DNA from: Dictyophora rubrovolvata
Taxonomy: Eukaryota; Basidiomycota; Agaricomycetes; Phallales; Phallaceae
NCBI GenBank assembly: GCA_029959195.1
Contig: CP114117.1
Location: 1,984,001-2,048,000 of the forward strand
Direction of reading: 5' to 3'
DNA length: 64,000 nucleotides
Numbering within the stretch: the first letter of the stretch is position 1; every line of letters begins with the position of its first letter. Position numbers and translations under genes: made by a program. Below the pieces are notes generated by a model. It did not search any database and was not told the origin of the DNA. It saw only the letters and a program-made list of their open reading frames with translations. Below, piece by piece: positions 12,627 to 27,266 of this stretch.

Positions 12627-14928
12627 TTAGTTATTGTTTAGACGAACTTTCCTTCGTTTTTCCAATTCCTTCGCCTGAGACCAGATGTCGACGGTTACAT
12701 TTGTTTGGTTGTATGAGAGAGCTAATAATCTTTCCAGAGAAAAAAAGGACATCTTCAGTATTGGTCCCCAGCTAAAACACTGTGATATAACTACCTTGAG
12801 ATGTTAAGCCAAGATATTAAATCATCAGGCGTCGTTTCTTTATCTCTCTGCCGCTCCAAAACGAAATCGGATTGAATATACTTTGAAAGGTAATTAATAT
12901 TCAAACAACTAAGATGGGCCGCGGAAGAAGTAACCTCAGATACGTCTTCGGCAATTTGAACACCTCCCATTTTTGCATCGCGGAATAAACCACGGAATGC
13001 GGCTATTTTCCCAGGCGGTGTGCAATTTCTCCCGACCTCAAGGGTCGTTTCATCATATTTCAGCGGGACATTCACCTGTGTCTACAACAAACAATTACTT
13101 TCTTATCTCTGAAAATTAATTCTTCTTACCGGAACAAATAGACTAGACTCGCCATTAGTTAACGCAATTATCACCAAGTCCGTTGGGAACGGATAAGGCG
13201 GCACGAATGGGAATCTGTAACTGAGCGCTTGAGATTCAACAATCTCTTTCAGTGCCTGTATATTTTGAACTCCTAATAAGGATTCAATACCAGTTACATG
13301 AACATGGACCATGACCACACACCGCGGTCATTAATGACACCTTCTTGTACTTCAAATTCAGAAAATAATATAATTGTTCCGGCAGGTAGTTGAAGGAGAC
13401 CGGAGTGCAAATCATCATTCTGGCATTCCGGGTAGAATGAACGAGAATTTATAAAGGGGAGCGATAAGGAGACATCTAAAAATAAAGGCAGAATCAGTCG
13501 CAAGACACTGGCAAGTGAGGGTCGTTTAGTTGAGTTCTCAGGAATTGGACATTTGGAAATCGTCAGGGATAGTGGCATAATGGCAGGCTGTTTTGAAAAG
13601 CTAGGTCCCAGTAAACACTGAGCAAGCGGAACGAACGCAAAGGGTTTACTCACACTCTCGAAATGCAGGCCAATAACACCCAAACAGCAGCGTCACGATC
13701 ACCGCCTAAGCCCTCGGTCGCTATCCAATCAATAAGCTCATTCCTCAGCACATTAAATGGGGGGCTTGATGAAAGCGAGTTATCTATTCCCATCGGCTTG
13801 AAAAAATAACCAGAAGAGTGACTGATGGTGAACAGAACATGTAATGCATACGAATCTGAGCCGGGGTCTGAATCAATAACTGATAACGGGCCATCAAGGG
13901 TAATGCTGATTATGCCGAAAGGCTTTGGTTTTCAGGGAAAACAACAGCAGCTGCAAAACACGCACTGTTGTCGGGTTAAAAAACCAACGAAAGTGCATAT
14001 ATCGGTGGGCTTAAGCGGTGTGATGGACGTGTCGTAAATCTATAGCCGGGCTTTAAGAATGATAATAGAAAGAAAGGAAACAAGTGGTTCGGGTCAAATC
14101 GCATCTACCTTTACTTGCAGCCCTACATGGGACGTGCGCAGCAACGGATCCTTATGGCGTTTTTTCAAGATGGAGCTATTACGAGGGGCCTCTGACGCTA
14201 TTGCTTCTAAAAGAGAGAAGGTACGTGATTGAAACAAACATCTTCACAACGCACGGTTGATGGATGAATTGACTGACTCGGAGAAGGTGCATCGTCCAGG
14301 AGCTAAAAATCCCCGTTGATGGCGAATTTTTTAAATGTAGCTTTAAATAGGCCGTAGTCTCGTGGACTTACCTCTGAAATGAACGGAGATTCTCCCGGAA
14401 CTGTGACAGCCCAGATGACTTCTCGTTGCCTTAAGGATTGGAGATCAGGCAAGGAGGAATCAATAAGGACAGTAGATTCGGCCAGTCCCCAAGCGCCTGG
14501 ACTGTCGTCCGATAATACAGAAGGGTAAAGCTCAGGAGATATGGAAGTGTCTTGCACCCTGAGTAAGGTTCCAGCGTCTACACATACACAAGTAAAAGGA
14601 TAAAGGCGGAGATGCCGATAATTACATTGCACGAAAGCGAACCAGGGGTGGAGATGTGGAATAGGGATGACACTCCGACAAATAGGAAAATTCCAAAGGA
14701 GTAATCTAACATTCGTTACGCGAATTAGTTGAGAAGTAAACACGAATCCTGAGAAGAAAAAAAATCCCAAGAGATTCTCACTTGTTTCAGTTGTTCATGG
14801 TCTTTGAAAATGTCTAGAAAATAAGCTGCTATTTCTGTTGGAAAATTAGAAGCGGAGCAGTCAAGCTTTTTCCTCTCCATGACGGCCTTGATGACTCCGA
14901 GAGGATTGGTGAGTGCGTTGTCGAGCAT
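12627..14928 (-). CDS. MCMBP: MCM-binding protein homologue (MCMBP)
   Basis: MCMBP binds MCM3-7, helps assemble or unload the replicative helicase and is nuclear (family knowledge). Start MLDNALTNPLGVIKAVME matches the family N-terminus. Then come GTLLRVQDTSISPELYPSVL, VTVPGESPFISE, ISKCPIPENSTKRPSLASVLRLILP, SGLLQLPAGTIILFSE, QEGVINDRGVQNIQALKEIV and LKYDETTLEVGRNC. A further last exon can be read: after DDLISWLNIS an intron (12725-12789) leads to LLALSYNQTNVTVDIWSQAK and a basic end, matching the vertebrate LSLSAGQTTLSRERWLRAK. Without that exon the protein would end early at 12791. Confidence 0.87.
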
Positions 14929-15400
14929 GGAGCGTGCGTATTAACGAACAAGCAAAGCGAGGCGCGGTTCCGAGCTGACGTAACGCAGTCCCTATGTTTG
15001 ACAGACCAATCACAGGGCTCCGGATGGGGCCTGGCTCCGTTGCGACCTTGTTATATACATTATGTAAGGAATTATTATGTACGACGAAACGCTCAATCAA
15101 GAATGGCACGTGATGCAGGGTTGATTTACTTTAGCGCATTGGGTGCTTAAATAAATAAGTGAATTGATACGATACCATGGAGAGCTGCCATCAAGTATAA
15201 ATTATTATTTTCAGAATTATTTCCATAATTTTTTTGAATTGTAAGGTCTGTTGCTTTCTCCTCTTCCTATCTAGGCCCCTCCCAACATCAGATCGGGCGT
15301 TCAGCTCTAACGGGCGATAATTGATGGTCTCTTTCTTTTATTAAGGTATAAAAGTGCTCGTGGGGAGAAATCCTTGTTCTATGCTACTTCCCTGTCTGTT
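14929..15400. promoter_or_regulatory. Divergent promoter region, MCMBP / Zn2Cys6 regulator
   Basis: About 470 bases between two divergent start codons. The plus-strand gene has a TATA box (15347-15354). The MCMBP side is more GC-rich with no clear TATA. No gene seen. Confidence 0.5.
15347..15354 (+). promoter_or_regulatory. TATA box deciding the start of the Zn2Cys6 regulator
   Basis: TATAAAAG lies 54 bases upstream of the ATG at 15401. Transcription would begin at about 15375-15385, so 15401 is the first usable ATG. The in-frame codon at 15374 is TTG, not ATG. Confidence 0.55.
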
Positions 15401-17754
15401 ATGGAGAATTTCCGTTTTATCCTCGAAAATCCCCACCCGAACGCCAATAGTAATAAACAACGAAAGCGGGCCCGTCTAGTTACTGCCTGTGATTCATGGT
15501 TTGTATTTTCTCATTTCCCCCTGTGGCCTGTTTCCCCCATCTCACTTTACCCCAGCCGTGTCAAGAAAATTAAATGTCAACAAACGTCACCTAATGGCCG
15601 ATGTGAGGCATGCAAAATTGCTAAAACACCATGTCTATTCGGTGACAGGGATCGATATCAAGCCGAGCGTGGCGTCTCCTGTGCTTGGTCCCCTCCAGTG
15701 CAAGATATCGGTCCTTTAACCATGCCTTCATCGTCTACTCTCATCGACCTTTCCTTTCGACAGCCTAAGCTAGCCTATTTGCCTTATGCCACGGCCCAAT
15801 CTCCCAAGCAAAGACTAGAGTCTACATCTATGTCAGAGACGCCCTCTAGTTTCCCTTCGAGTCGCGAGTCGTAAGTTCTACTAGGTTTATTCAGTTTAAG
15901 TCTGCCCAACTTAATTCTACTCACAAAAGCCCCCCCGCCATTTTGCCCCACTCCTCCACAATGCCAAAGAGTTTTCTGCAGACCCATTATCAACAGCATC
16001 AAACCCCCAGTTCTCTCAGTAACAGTAACTACGCTGCCTTCGACAATATTTTTTCCAGCGACATGTCGCTTTCGAATTCTCAGCAGTCGAGCTTTGTTTA
16101 TCCCCAGCGAATGCATTTACTCGCTACGCTTTTCTTTGATACTATCGGCCATTCGTTTCCATTTCTGGACCGGATAGATATCCTGCATCGCATCGAACGA
16201 AAAACATGTTCACCTATTTTGGCAAATTGCATCGCCAGTCTTGCTTTACGTTATACGAGCAATCCGGAAGACTTGCCAACATCGTCAAAATTTTATGAAA
16301 TGGCTAAGAACCTCGCAGCTGATATCGTATCCATTCCAAGTATTGAGGCCCTTCATGCCTTAATTTGCATCACCTGGACCGAATATGGAATGGGACGAAT
16401 CGACACCTTTTGGGTATTTTCCCGCATGGTCATCACTATGTGCCTGGATTTGGGTCTCGGCCGCGAGACCACTATTCAGGTTGCGGTAGCCCCCGAAATC
16501 AGAACACGTCTACGTCTCACTTGGTGGACAGTTGTTTGTATTGCCGATATCGCAGCGTCTTGGGCCACTGGCCGTCCTAGCATCATCGATCTAACTAAAT
16601 ATGATACAGAACTGCCTCAAGGAGATGATGAAAGGATCATTTTGTTCCGCAGTATGACACAGCTATATTTATTGCGGAATAGGGTCCGTCGAGTCGTCGA
16701 GTCGTACCTTAGGGACCGCTCGAACTCTTCTTTTGACTGGTCGATTTCCGAATTACAGTCGGGACTGCAACAAATGATTGACTCCTTGCCATTTTCACTT
16801 ACTTTCAACATAGAAAACCTGGCACACGCAAAGGATTGCGGCTTTTCTGTCACCTTTATCCAAACCCATTTCTTCATACATGCCATGACCATCCTAATTA
16901 ACCAACCCTCCCTATTGGCGCCACACGACCTGCCCGTGAGCCTACAGAGTATTCAGATCGAGAAGGCGCGTTCATCTGTCAAGTATCTCACGGAGATTAT
17001 TATGATTCTTCAAGATGTCATACCCATATCTTTGCAGGAGCCGTTCATGGACCTTCCGCTTCTTGTAGCAATTCGATTTCTAATGATGGACGCTGAAATT
17101 TCTCAAAATTCGAACAATAACGGTAAACCTTGGCAAATGGTGCTGCTCCATATTTTCAAGGACACCCTTGTTTCTCTCTCCTCTCATTTTGGAAACAATG
17201 TGTCGTTTGAAACATTACTCCAGGACAAAGGCGGATGTTTTCAATCGAAAGCGGCTCTATTACCCGATACCCAAGGTAAGCTATTTTTTTTCTTGGTCCA
17301 AAATTTTCCCCCCCCGTGCTTCAACCTTATTTCAGTAACGGGACAGTTCACCGTTTCTGACAGTAGCTTGGACTGGTTCCTCAGACCAGCTCCCACTGAC
17401 GACAGCTCAAGCGATACGTCCGGTTCCTTTCGTTCCTCCTCCTCTCGAGAACTCTCACCTCTCATCCCGCCCGACCCAATCCCTTCCCGTGAATCTCCCT
17501 TTATACGGACAGTCTCTCCCTTGGTCCACGCCATAGAGACATACTCGATGTCTACTGCAATGCAGCCTGATTTGAATTATGGCTCAAGTTTTCTGGCCAT
17601 GACCGACACCCCTCCCTTTTACCAATATGGCAACTGCACAGGTGCGGCCGGGCAAGTCTTATCCGCAGATAATCAACCAGGATTTGCAATCCCCCTACAC
17701 TCAGAGCGCGACTTGCAAAAGCCTTTCACATATCAGCATCCCCTCTCTTGGTAG
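15401..17754 (+). CDS. Zn2Cys6 fungal transcription factor with fungal_trans domain
   Basis: Binuclear zinc cluster DNA-binding regulator. Splicing out 15499-15555 restores the full motif: CDSCRVKKIKC, then QQTSPNGR, then CEACKIAKTPC (CX2CX6CX8CX2CX6C). The fungal-specific regulatory domain follows from about 16090: MHLLATLFFDTIGHSFPFLD, ILANCIASLALRYT, WTEYGMGRIDTFW, RLTWWTVVCIADIAASWATG. The tail is Ser/Pro-rich. A 60-base intron at 17276-17335 contains no stop and is a multiple of three. Target genes are unknown; neighbours give no clue. Confidence 0.88.
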
Positions 17755-18388
17755 GTACTTGACTAAAAATTCTCCTTTCTCACTGGTTTACGTTGATCTG
17801 GATTTTCTGTTTATTGAGGCCTTTGACATCGTAGTTCTCAGGCTACATATGTTGACGTTTTACTCTTAATTTAATACCATTGTACTTCAGAGGTATTCAA
17901 CTGTATTTGGTCAATATTCTATTTGTAAGTCATGATTCATTACCGAAATACCCACTGAAGTTGTTCCGTTGTATAACGGATCGTTTCGAGCTTTCAAATA
18001 TGTTTTTTTTTCTCAAGGCCCGGAATACTATATTAAATTTACACTGGCCATTCATTCCGAGTTGTATAAAAGCTTTATGACTGCTGAAATTGTCACTGTA
18101 GCTGCTAGCATAATCACCCCCCGTAATTATAATAATAATAATATTTGAAATGAACTTAACTATCAATCATTGTACACGGTTGCTTCGAATACTTACGTAT
18201 TTGTTATGATATCAATATATATCTATATTTAAGCCTTGAGGATCTGAGGGTCCAAGCTATAAGCCCCACCAGAGAACTGAATCAAGCACAGGTCCGGTTA
18301 CTTCCGTATGGATAGAACCGAGTGCGGTATGATCGGGACTGACGCCTAGCTTACGTACCCATTACTTCACAGCAATTCCACTTCCCTC
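17755..18388. other. Intergenic region, tandem (regulator 3' / Ytp1-like 5')
   Basis: About 630 bases, AT-rich, with a short (taa/ata) run near 18129-18145 and TATA-like stretches near 18215-18232. It should hold the 3' UTR of the regulator and the promoter of the next gene. No coding signal recognised. Confidence 0.45.
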
Positions 18389-20538
18389 ATGCACAACAGA
18401 CAGCTATTCAGCTTATTACTTTGTTTTCTTGTTGCTCTACCGCTCATTGCCGCGCATTTGCATTCTGATATAACTGAAGATGAATTGAGTGCTCCAATTG
18501 ATACGATATTGTATTTGCACATCGCTGTCCAAGCTTTGGTATGGGGTGTTCTTTTTCCTGTGGGTATGTTACTAGGGATTGTTAGGTTCTTGTGGTTTTT
18601 CCGTTTATGCAATAAAAAAAAAAATAATGTTGTTTCCAAATTTATAACCAGATCACGGTGGCATGTACCCGTTCAAAGCCTGTCACTTCTCATGACGGCA
18701 GGAGGTTACATTCTCGGTCACAAGCATGGCGGACGAATGTTTCCAGCATCCCTACATGGGGGATTTGCAAATATAGTTTTAGTCTTTCTACTAGCCCAAA
18801 CAGCCATAGGAATCTATCTTAAACTGCACATTCACGAGAAGACAACTCGCCCTTATGCAGTTATTGCCCATGGTGTTATGTACGTATTATTCACTAAATC
18901 AGTTTCGCTTCGAATTGGACGTAACCTCGCGAAAATTGAAGAGGCAAACTGTTTCCGATCTTAGGATGGTGTCAAATGCTCTTTGGTGCGATTGTTTTAG
19001 GACAGTATTGTTTGGATGGTGCTTTAGGGCAATGTCTAGGTCCGTAGCTTCACCCGACTTCATGCACAAATGCGAGTGACACCCATGAATCTAGCTCATT
19101 ATATCATGGGAAGGTAAGCCATATATCTCCTTGGTGAGGGAACCCCATCAGTTGATTCCGTATGAAGCGCCTTTATCGCTTATGGTATTATTATGTGCAT
19201 ATTGCTCCTCGCGGCTCAAGGATGGGTGAAACGAAGCAAACGTGAGTTCAGTAATACAAGCGACGTATCATCTTATCTTTTATTTAAGGCTCGCCTGAAT
19301 GGTGGGATTCGTGGGTCATATTTTTATGGGTAAGCATGCTTTTGAATTTGGTGCTTATCAGGGGGTCATTTTGTTTAACTAGGGAATGTGTACGTATACT
19401 ATCACTTCGGCTAGCTTTTATCCCTTCGAACTCCTTTTCAGTCAATACGTTTACGGAGCACCATGGTGGTGCCTGGAGTCACAAGGATCTACAGCATACT
19501 ACCCTTGGAGTTTTATGTGAGAGACCGCAACGCTCGTCATCCAATTGGTTTACTTTACGACCTGCATTACTCACTTATATTATGGTAGGGTGGACTGGTG
19601 GCGCTTTAGGAATTCTCCTTTCTCGTCGTAAAACCAGAAATATTATTCCGTCTATAATGTTAGTTGTAATTTATTGATTTGTCTACGTTCATTCGAACTT
19701 TTATATATTCTAGCGTAATTATAACAGGTTGGGCGATGTCGGCTCATTCACAAGCTTCGCAATATTCCTCCAAAGTAATTTTCTGCGTCGTCAATGTTGT
19801 GACTATGTCCATTTATTTATTCTCATAATTACAGATTCACGCAATTTTCGGTTGGACGCTCATGTCAGCTGGTGCAACCAGGATGGTCGAAGTCTGTTTC
19901 GTTGTCCCCTACCTACGAGAGAATTCCACAACAGGAGATGTTAGTCCTTTTCAGCATCTGCCTCCATTCGTGGGTCCACTCCACTCCTTTTTTTTCCGAG
20001 TGTACATTAAGGTTTGACGATATTGGTCTAAGTTACTAGTTGCGGCGGGGTAAGTTCAGCCTTCTTTTTCGCGCTGTTTTTGTTTTATAAGCACCCCTCT
20101 ATAGGCTACTTTTCATGTCAGCAACCGATGAGGAAATCAAATACATTGAAAATGTCGGGTTGGATCATGTCACTTATGTTTTAATATTATTCAGGCAAGC
20201 TGAAAATTTGAAATTATTGACAAATCATGTTTTGCTGATAATCGATTTTTTTTTATGGCAGCACCGCATTTGTGATTTATTCCCTGACCGTTTTCCTTCT
20301 CAATTATTACAATGTTGTGTCGGATGGAAAGGCGAGTAACACGGACAGAATTGCCAATCCAGAGACATCCACAGAGGGTTATTATCGGATTGTACCTGAC
20401 ACAGCCAACCTTTTCAGCGGACACACATTAGGACCTGCTGTCTTACGTGATGAAGAAATATACGAACTCGGGGAACATGACCTGGAGGAAGACCCTTTCG
20501 ATGATGAGCGTCGGTTGCCACAGACTCGGATAGTCTGA
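18389..20538 (+). CDS. Ytp1-like multi-spanning membrane protein
   Basis: Starts with a signal peptide ([23 protein letters not shown]) followed by an extracytoplasmic acidic stretch. Many membrane segments follow ([73 protein letters not shown]). A second half has [31 protein letters not shown] and [20 protein letters not shown]. This is the DUF2427 plus Ytp1 C-terminal layout of fungal Ytp1 proteins, whose function is unclear. At least seven introns. Near 18870 the reading frame is kept only if the donor is GTGTTA, giving [13 protein letters not shown]. The cytosolic tail is acidic and ends PQTRIV. Confidence 0.8.
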
Positions 20539-22469
20539 CATATAACTTACCACGATGCGCACTTGCATATATTCATGCTTGAGCTCGAGGTTTCCAGTTC
20601 CCTTGACCGAAGTCCAAAATTCATGGTTCATGGTGATGTTTCGACGACGCTACGTCTTTGAATCACAGGTAACCTCTCAGGGGGCAGGACCTTTGGACCC
20701 GTTCGAAATTTGTACTAGCATCCTAATTTGTCTGTAAATTCAATCGTTGTATTCCACACCAAGACCTGTAAGGCCGGTATTGTTCTGTTGTTTCCCCGTT
20801 TAAAAGCACACATTTTATTTCGGGATTGTGTCTATTCTCACAGTCAGGTTTTTTACGTGTCCAACAGACCCGGAAATTATGTGGTGATGCTACTTCCAAC
20901 TGCGGTGTTATCTCACGAAATGTTATCCTCGTCAATTCAAATAAATCCGATCTTTGAACGCAGACGGGTGCCGAGTCTGGAGAAGCCTTCGACTCGACAA
21001 CGTTCCCATTACTTTAAGGTATGCATAAAGGAAGACTATTCACAGTCCGATTTCTGCTTGATGATCGGACAGTTTTAATATCTCTGAGCAGACCTAGCGC
21101 ATTTACATTGAAACCCTGGGGCAGTCGACGGTATCCTCGGTTTCACCTAAGGAATTGGAGCATTTATCTTGGTTTCCCGAGGATCAGGACAACGCTGAGG
21201 AGCCAAGCTAGCGGAAAGCGAATCAATGAGAATTCAATATGTATGTCAACCATCTAGTGAGTATTACACATGGCCGGTTAAAAGAGTCGGAGTTGGGTTA
21301 ATAGGAATCAAAACAATATGTGGAAAATTAGGCTTTAGAGCGACAACGATAACCTTCCATCAGATCCGCGTATTAAGATGTAAATATAAGCAAATCTCAA
21401 CAATGCTGAATGCTCGTCTGCCAATCGCTTTAACGCAGAATTAGCGGTGGATTCGTAAGTGCTGCGTAGCATGAATATCACTGGATGTATGTGCAACTGC
21501 GCATTGCTTATTCAGAAGGGCACCGTATTCACCGACGGATCACATCAGATTTGATTAGATCCAGAGATGTTTGAATTAGTTAAGATGAGCCTGGTGTGGG
21601 ATTACCTGTCGCTGGGGCGCTGGAGGATTGATAGCGTCGCGACGAGGAAGTCAAGAGTCAAAACTAGTGACTCTTATTAATCCACATGCGATGATGATAT
21701 TACCTGTAATTGTGTCTTATTTGACTGATATACCGGTGTCTACGCCGTACAAAGCTCTATATAGATTCCTTAGATATCTTGGGGAGGTGCGCAGTATTCT
21801 TGACAAAAGCCAGTTGTGTGTGCACCTGTACCTGCGCATTCCAATACTAGTAGCTGATATTCATTACAAGTCTTTATGATTATTCTTAAATCGGGGTTCA
21901 ATCGGAAATCAAACTTTCGGAATACATACAAGGTTCGGTTGAAATAACCGGGAAAAGCTGGACGCGTAATGAATTATCGCCGTGTGGCACTGCTTGTTCC
22001 CTCAGGCTCCTATTCCTCACGAATCAGAATCATCATGATATGATGCAAAACTGAAATTTCAATTTCAACCCTTCTTGAATAGCTTGGGTTAAGTAAATGC
22101 CGACAGTACTGCTCGCCAAAGCCTGTCCATGGGTTTGTGGCCCTAATTTTGTAAATGACTCGTGGATATGAGTGTTTCCTTCACTTAGCAAATTTTCATT
22201 CAAATTATTATGATCCGGTGCCTTCTAGCCGAAATGGAAACTTTGGCCAAGTCGAGTTCAAAAATTTACTTTGTGTCGTTTTTTTAAATTGTCATTTGTT
22301 ATGGCACATGGCACAAGCACAAGCACAACGCTCAGCTGCTCTTCCAGATCCTTCCGACGGGCCGATCGATCCCTCGCGGCAAAATTTTAAATTTATAAAT
22401 TTACACCATAACCTAGTAAGCAGGTAGAAGAAGATAGATTCGAATCAGATCCTCTAAGCAAAATTTAGC
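20539..22469. other. Gene-poor interval of 1.9 kb
   Basis: The largest stretch without a recognised gene. Open frames are short on both strands. The best is 20728-21078 (+), which includes SNRPGNYVVMLLPTAVLSHE and ends near a possible donor (GTATGC at 21020), but it has no similarity I recognise. Composition is AT-rich and resembles decayed or non-coding DNA. It could hide a lineage-specific small gene, a relic, or a long promoter for the serine dehydratase. No terminal repeats or transposase motifs seen. Confidence 0.4.
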
Positions 22470-23961
22470 ATGTCTTCTCTTCCTTCCAGCGTTCCGCTCT
22501 GGTTGCACACCCCGTTGTTCTTTTCCCAGCATCTTTCGAACATTTTAAATGCCGATGTTTACCTAAAACTCGAGGTGTGTGCATGCGAAAAGCCGAGTAT
22601 GATGTTTCAATGAATCTTGTTGCTATTGGTTAGAATGTGCAGCCATCGCAGTCATTCAAGTTTCGAGGAATATCCTTGATTGCGCAGAAAGCAAAAGACA
22701 GGTCTCCCGACGCGCACTTAGTTATTGCCTCCGGTGGCAACGCTGGTTTAGCTGCTGCTTGTGCTGCAAAAGCCGTCGGCTTAAAGTGTTCCGTTTATCT
22801 ACCCGTCGGTTTGGATTCCAAATTTTTGGAGAGACTAAAAGAACAAGATGCTTACGTTTTCGAACACGGCGTGAATTATGACGCAGCCTACAAGAAAGCT
22901 CAGCAAGTTGTGAGAGAAGATGAAAGAAGGTTAGTTTATATTGGAAAAAGAAAATAAGAGATGAAAGGAATCAACTAACTCGTTCAAAATCCAGCGTTTC
23001 AGTGTCTGCTTATGGTATAGTAGTGATTTACTTACTACATATCGCCCACTCGACTTGTCTCATTGGTTCAACGTTTCCTTCTTCAGACGACGAAACGTTA
23101 TGGGAGGGCCATGCTTCCATGATTGGCGAAATATCATCAGATTTGAAGGGTATCAAACCTGACGCTATATTTTGTAGTGTAGGCGGTGGCGGTCTCCTTG
23201 CTGGTATCATAGTCGGTTGCAAGAGAATCGGCTGGGACGATGGTACGAACATTTTCTCGTTGTCTTTTCTTGCCTTTAACCCCTGGTCTTATAATACACA
23301 ATCAAAGTAACTATCGGCGCGTTGGAGACTATTGGAGCAGATTGTTTCTATCATTCAATTAGCGCAAATCGCCATCCCCGTCCTCATTCCGTCTCGGAAA
23401 CGAAAACAAATGGCAATGACGCCACGTGCCCCGCCATATCTTCAACGCATCCGATGACTTTCCTTGATCCTGTACATCGAGTAGAAGTGGCTCGTCTAAA
23501 CGCCATCACCTCAGCAGCCTCCTCTTTAGGTGCATCCAGTCCAGCTCCGGGCGTAGTTCGAATGTCACTGGATAGGAAAGGTCCCGTCAAGTGCATCTCG
23601 GTGCCTGACTCACTCAGTATGTACATCGCAGTAAAATTCGCAGGTAGAAAGCAGCTTGTTGCATTTTCTTTTCTTCAAACATAATGTTTATAATGCTTTT
23701 TTCCCTTTTATAGAGGATCATAAATTCCTAGTCGAATTGGCTTGCTCTACCACTCTCGTTCCTGCGTACAACAAGAAGGTCTTTGAAAAGATGGTTCCCG
23801 CCACACCTGATACGAAACGCAAAATGGTCGTTTTCATTGTATGTGGTGGCAGCAAAATATCGATGGATGATTTGGCTAAATATCGTAATGCGGTCAATGA
23901 GCAAACCGGACCTTGGAAAGTTTTCATAGAGGGAGAGGGAGAAGTCGAAGTCGGCAAATGA
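22470..23961 (+). CDS. PLP-dependent L-serine/threonine dehydratase
   Basis: Deaminates L-serine to pyruvate and ammonia, and often threonine to 2-oxobutyrate. Fold type II PLP enzyme. Start MSSLPSSVPLWLHTPL is a typical dehydratase opening. The intron after VYLKLE joins NVQPSQSFKFRG, which carries the Schiff-base lysine. Then come ASGGNAGLAAACAAK (phosphate/substrate loop), DDETLWEGHASMIGEI, CSVGGGGLLAGII (PLP phosphate-binding glycines), FLDPVHRVEVARL-type middle, and FIVCGGSKISMDDL, whose Cys/Ser region contacts the cofactor ring. Length and order match fungal Cha1/Sdh enzymes without an ACT domain, so it is catabolic rather than the biosynthetic Ilv1 type. Confidence 0.9.
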
Positions 23962-24035
23962 GAGGATTCCATGACAATACGATACGACCGCAGTTAATAA
24001 TGCAGATATATCCAGTTATATAAATAAGACTTCTT

Positions 24036-24409
24036 CTAATCCTGCTCTTGCTGGGTCTCCGATCTACGACGTTGTCGTTCCGCTTTTCGTCGTTCCAGTT
24101 CTGCAACAACTCCCGAGTGTGTATGTGGTAGCTTTCATCAATTGAAAGGTATGGGCTATTGTTCTGAAAAATTGACTCCTAACCTACTCACTTTCGTGTC
24201 TTTTTCTTTAGGCATTATGCGATCTTTGTACTGCAATAAAGAAGTCATTGCCCCCGGTTTGTTCATGAACAGATAATAATAGCCTTTTCAGTACTCACAG
24301 GCAGCACATTTCGCTTATACCAATCCGGATCCCCAAAATGGGCCATTATTACTAAAGGAAAAAACAGATAAAACCCAAACCGAAACACTTCAAGTCTCGG
24401 TCCAGCCAT
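24036..24409 (-). CDS. PET100: PET100, cytochrome c oxidase assembly factor
   Basis: Small inner-membrane protein needed for complex IV assembly. Three exons give about 81 residues. Exon 1 is MAGPRLEVFRFGFYLFFPLV, IMAHFGDPDWYKRNVLP, with the single N-terminal membrane helix. The intron ending at about 24232 leads to YKDRIMPKEKDTK. The last exon begins after AG with LPHTHSGVVAELERRKAERQ and a polar tail. This matches human PET100 in order (KLEIFRMIIYLTFPV, then a W-x-x-x-x-V motif, then a Lys/Arg/Glu helix). Converges with the serine dehydratase, 74 bases between stops. Its small size and split frames make it easy to miss. Confidence 0.82.
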
Positions 24410-24591
24410 CTCTTGTGTGTAAAGATGAAGTCGTTTAAAGGTCAGTGACTGACGGCTGAATCATCTACATGTCACAGCGGCGGGATTGAAGTAGCTATGG
24501 GTTCTTTCGTGGATTATACGTTTTTTTCAAAATTTTGAGTGGAGATAATTAATAGAGGTTATACATAAGCACAACCGTGGTTATATCAAAA

Positions 24592-27028
<2,437 letters not shown>

Positions 27029-27096
27029 TTGGCTGCAGACTTTCGAGAAGAAAAGTAGACTTTGGAGAGACTTACGTATTAGCCGCACTTGAACTT

Positions 27097-27109
27097 ACGC
27101 GTTACGCGT
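27097..27109. promoter_or_regulatory. Paired ACGCGT (MCB-like) boxes upstream of LETM1
   Basis: The sequence reads ACGCGTTACGCGT: two perfect ACGCGT hexamers with start-to-start spacing of 7 bases, about 69 bases upstream of the LETM1 ATG. ACGCGT is the binding core of the MBF (Mbp1-Swi6) G1/S factor in other fungi. Whether it acts here is inference. Confidence 0.4.
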
Positions 27110-27266
27110 TACAGGCAATCTTGCCGTGCCGAATGGACCATAGGCGAATTAAACGAGCATGTGAGTAGGCACCAAATTCTTTTCTTTTCTTTTTTGTACA
27201 GACTGTAATCAACAACATTGCATTCTACGTTCCAGATGGAAGATTTAATTTCTAATCCGAGATTAT

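Noticed and set aside
12791-12793. Apparent stop of MCMBP after LNISR
   Set aside because: It lies inside an intron; the conserved C-terminal helix is encoded further on, ending at 12627.
15374-15400. Earlier start of the first Zn2Cys6 regulator at 15374
   Set aside because: The codon is TTG and lies only 20 bases after the TATA box. The ATG at 15401 fits better.
24116-24190. Alternative longer PET100 reading through an earlier acceptor
   Set aside because: It gives a frame without the Lys/Arg/Glu helix typical of PET100; the AAAG acceptor restores ELERRKAERQ.
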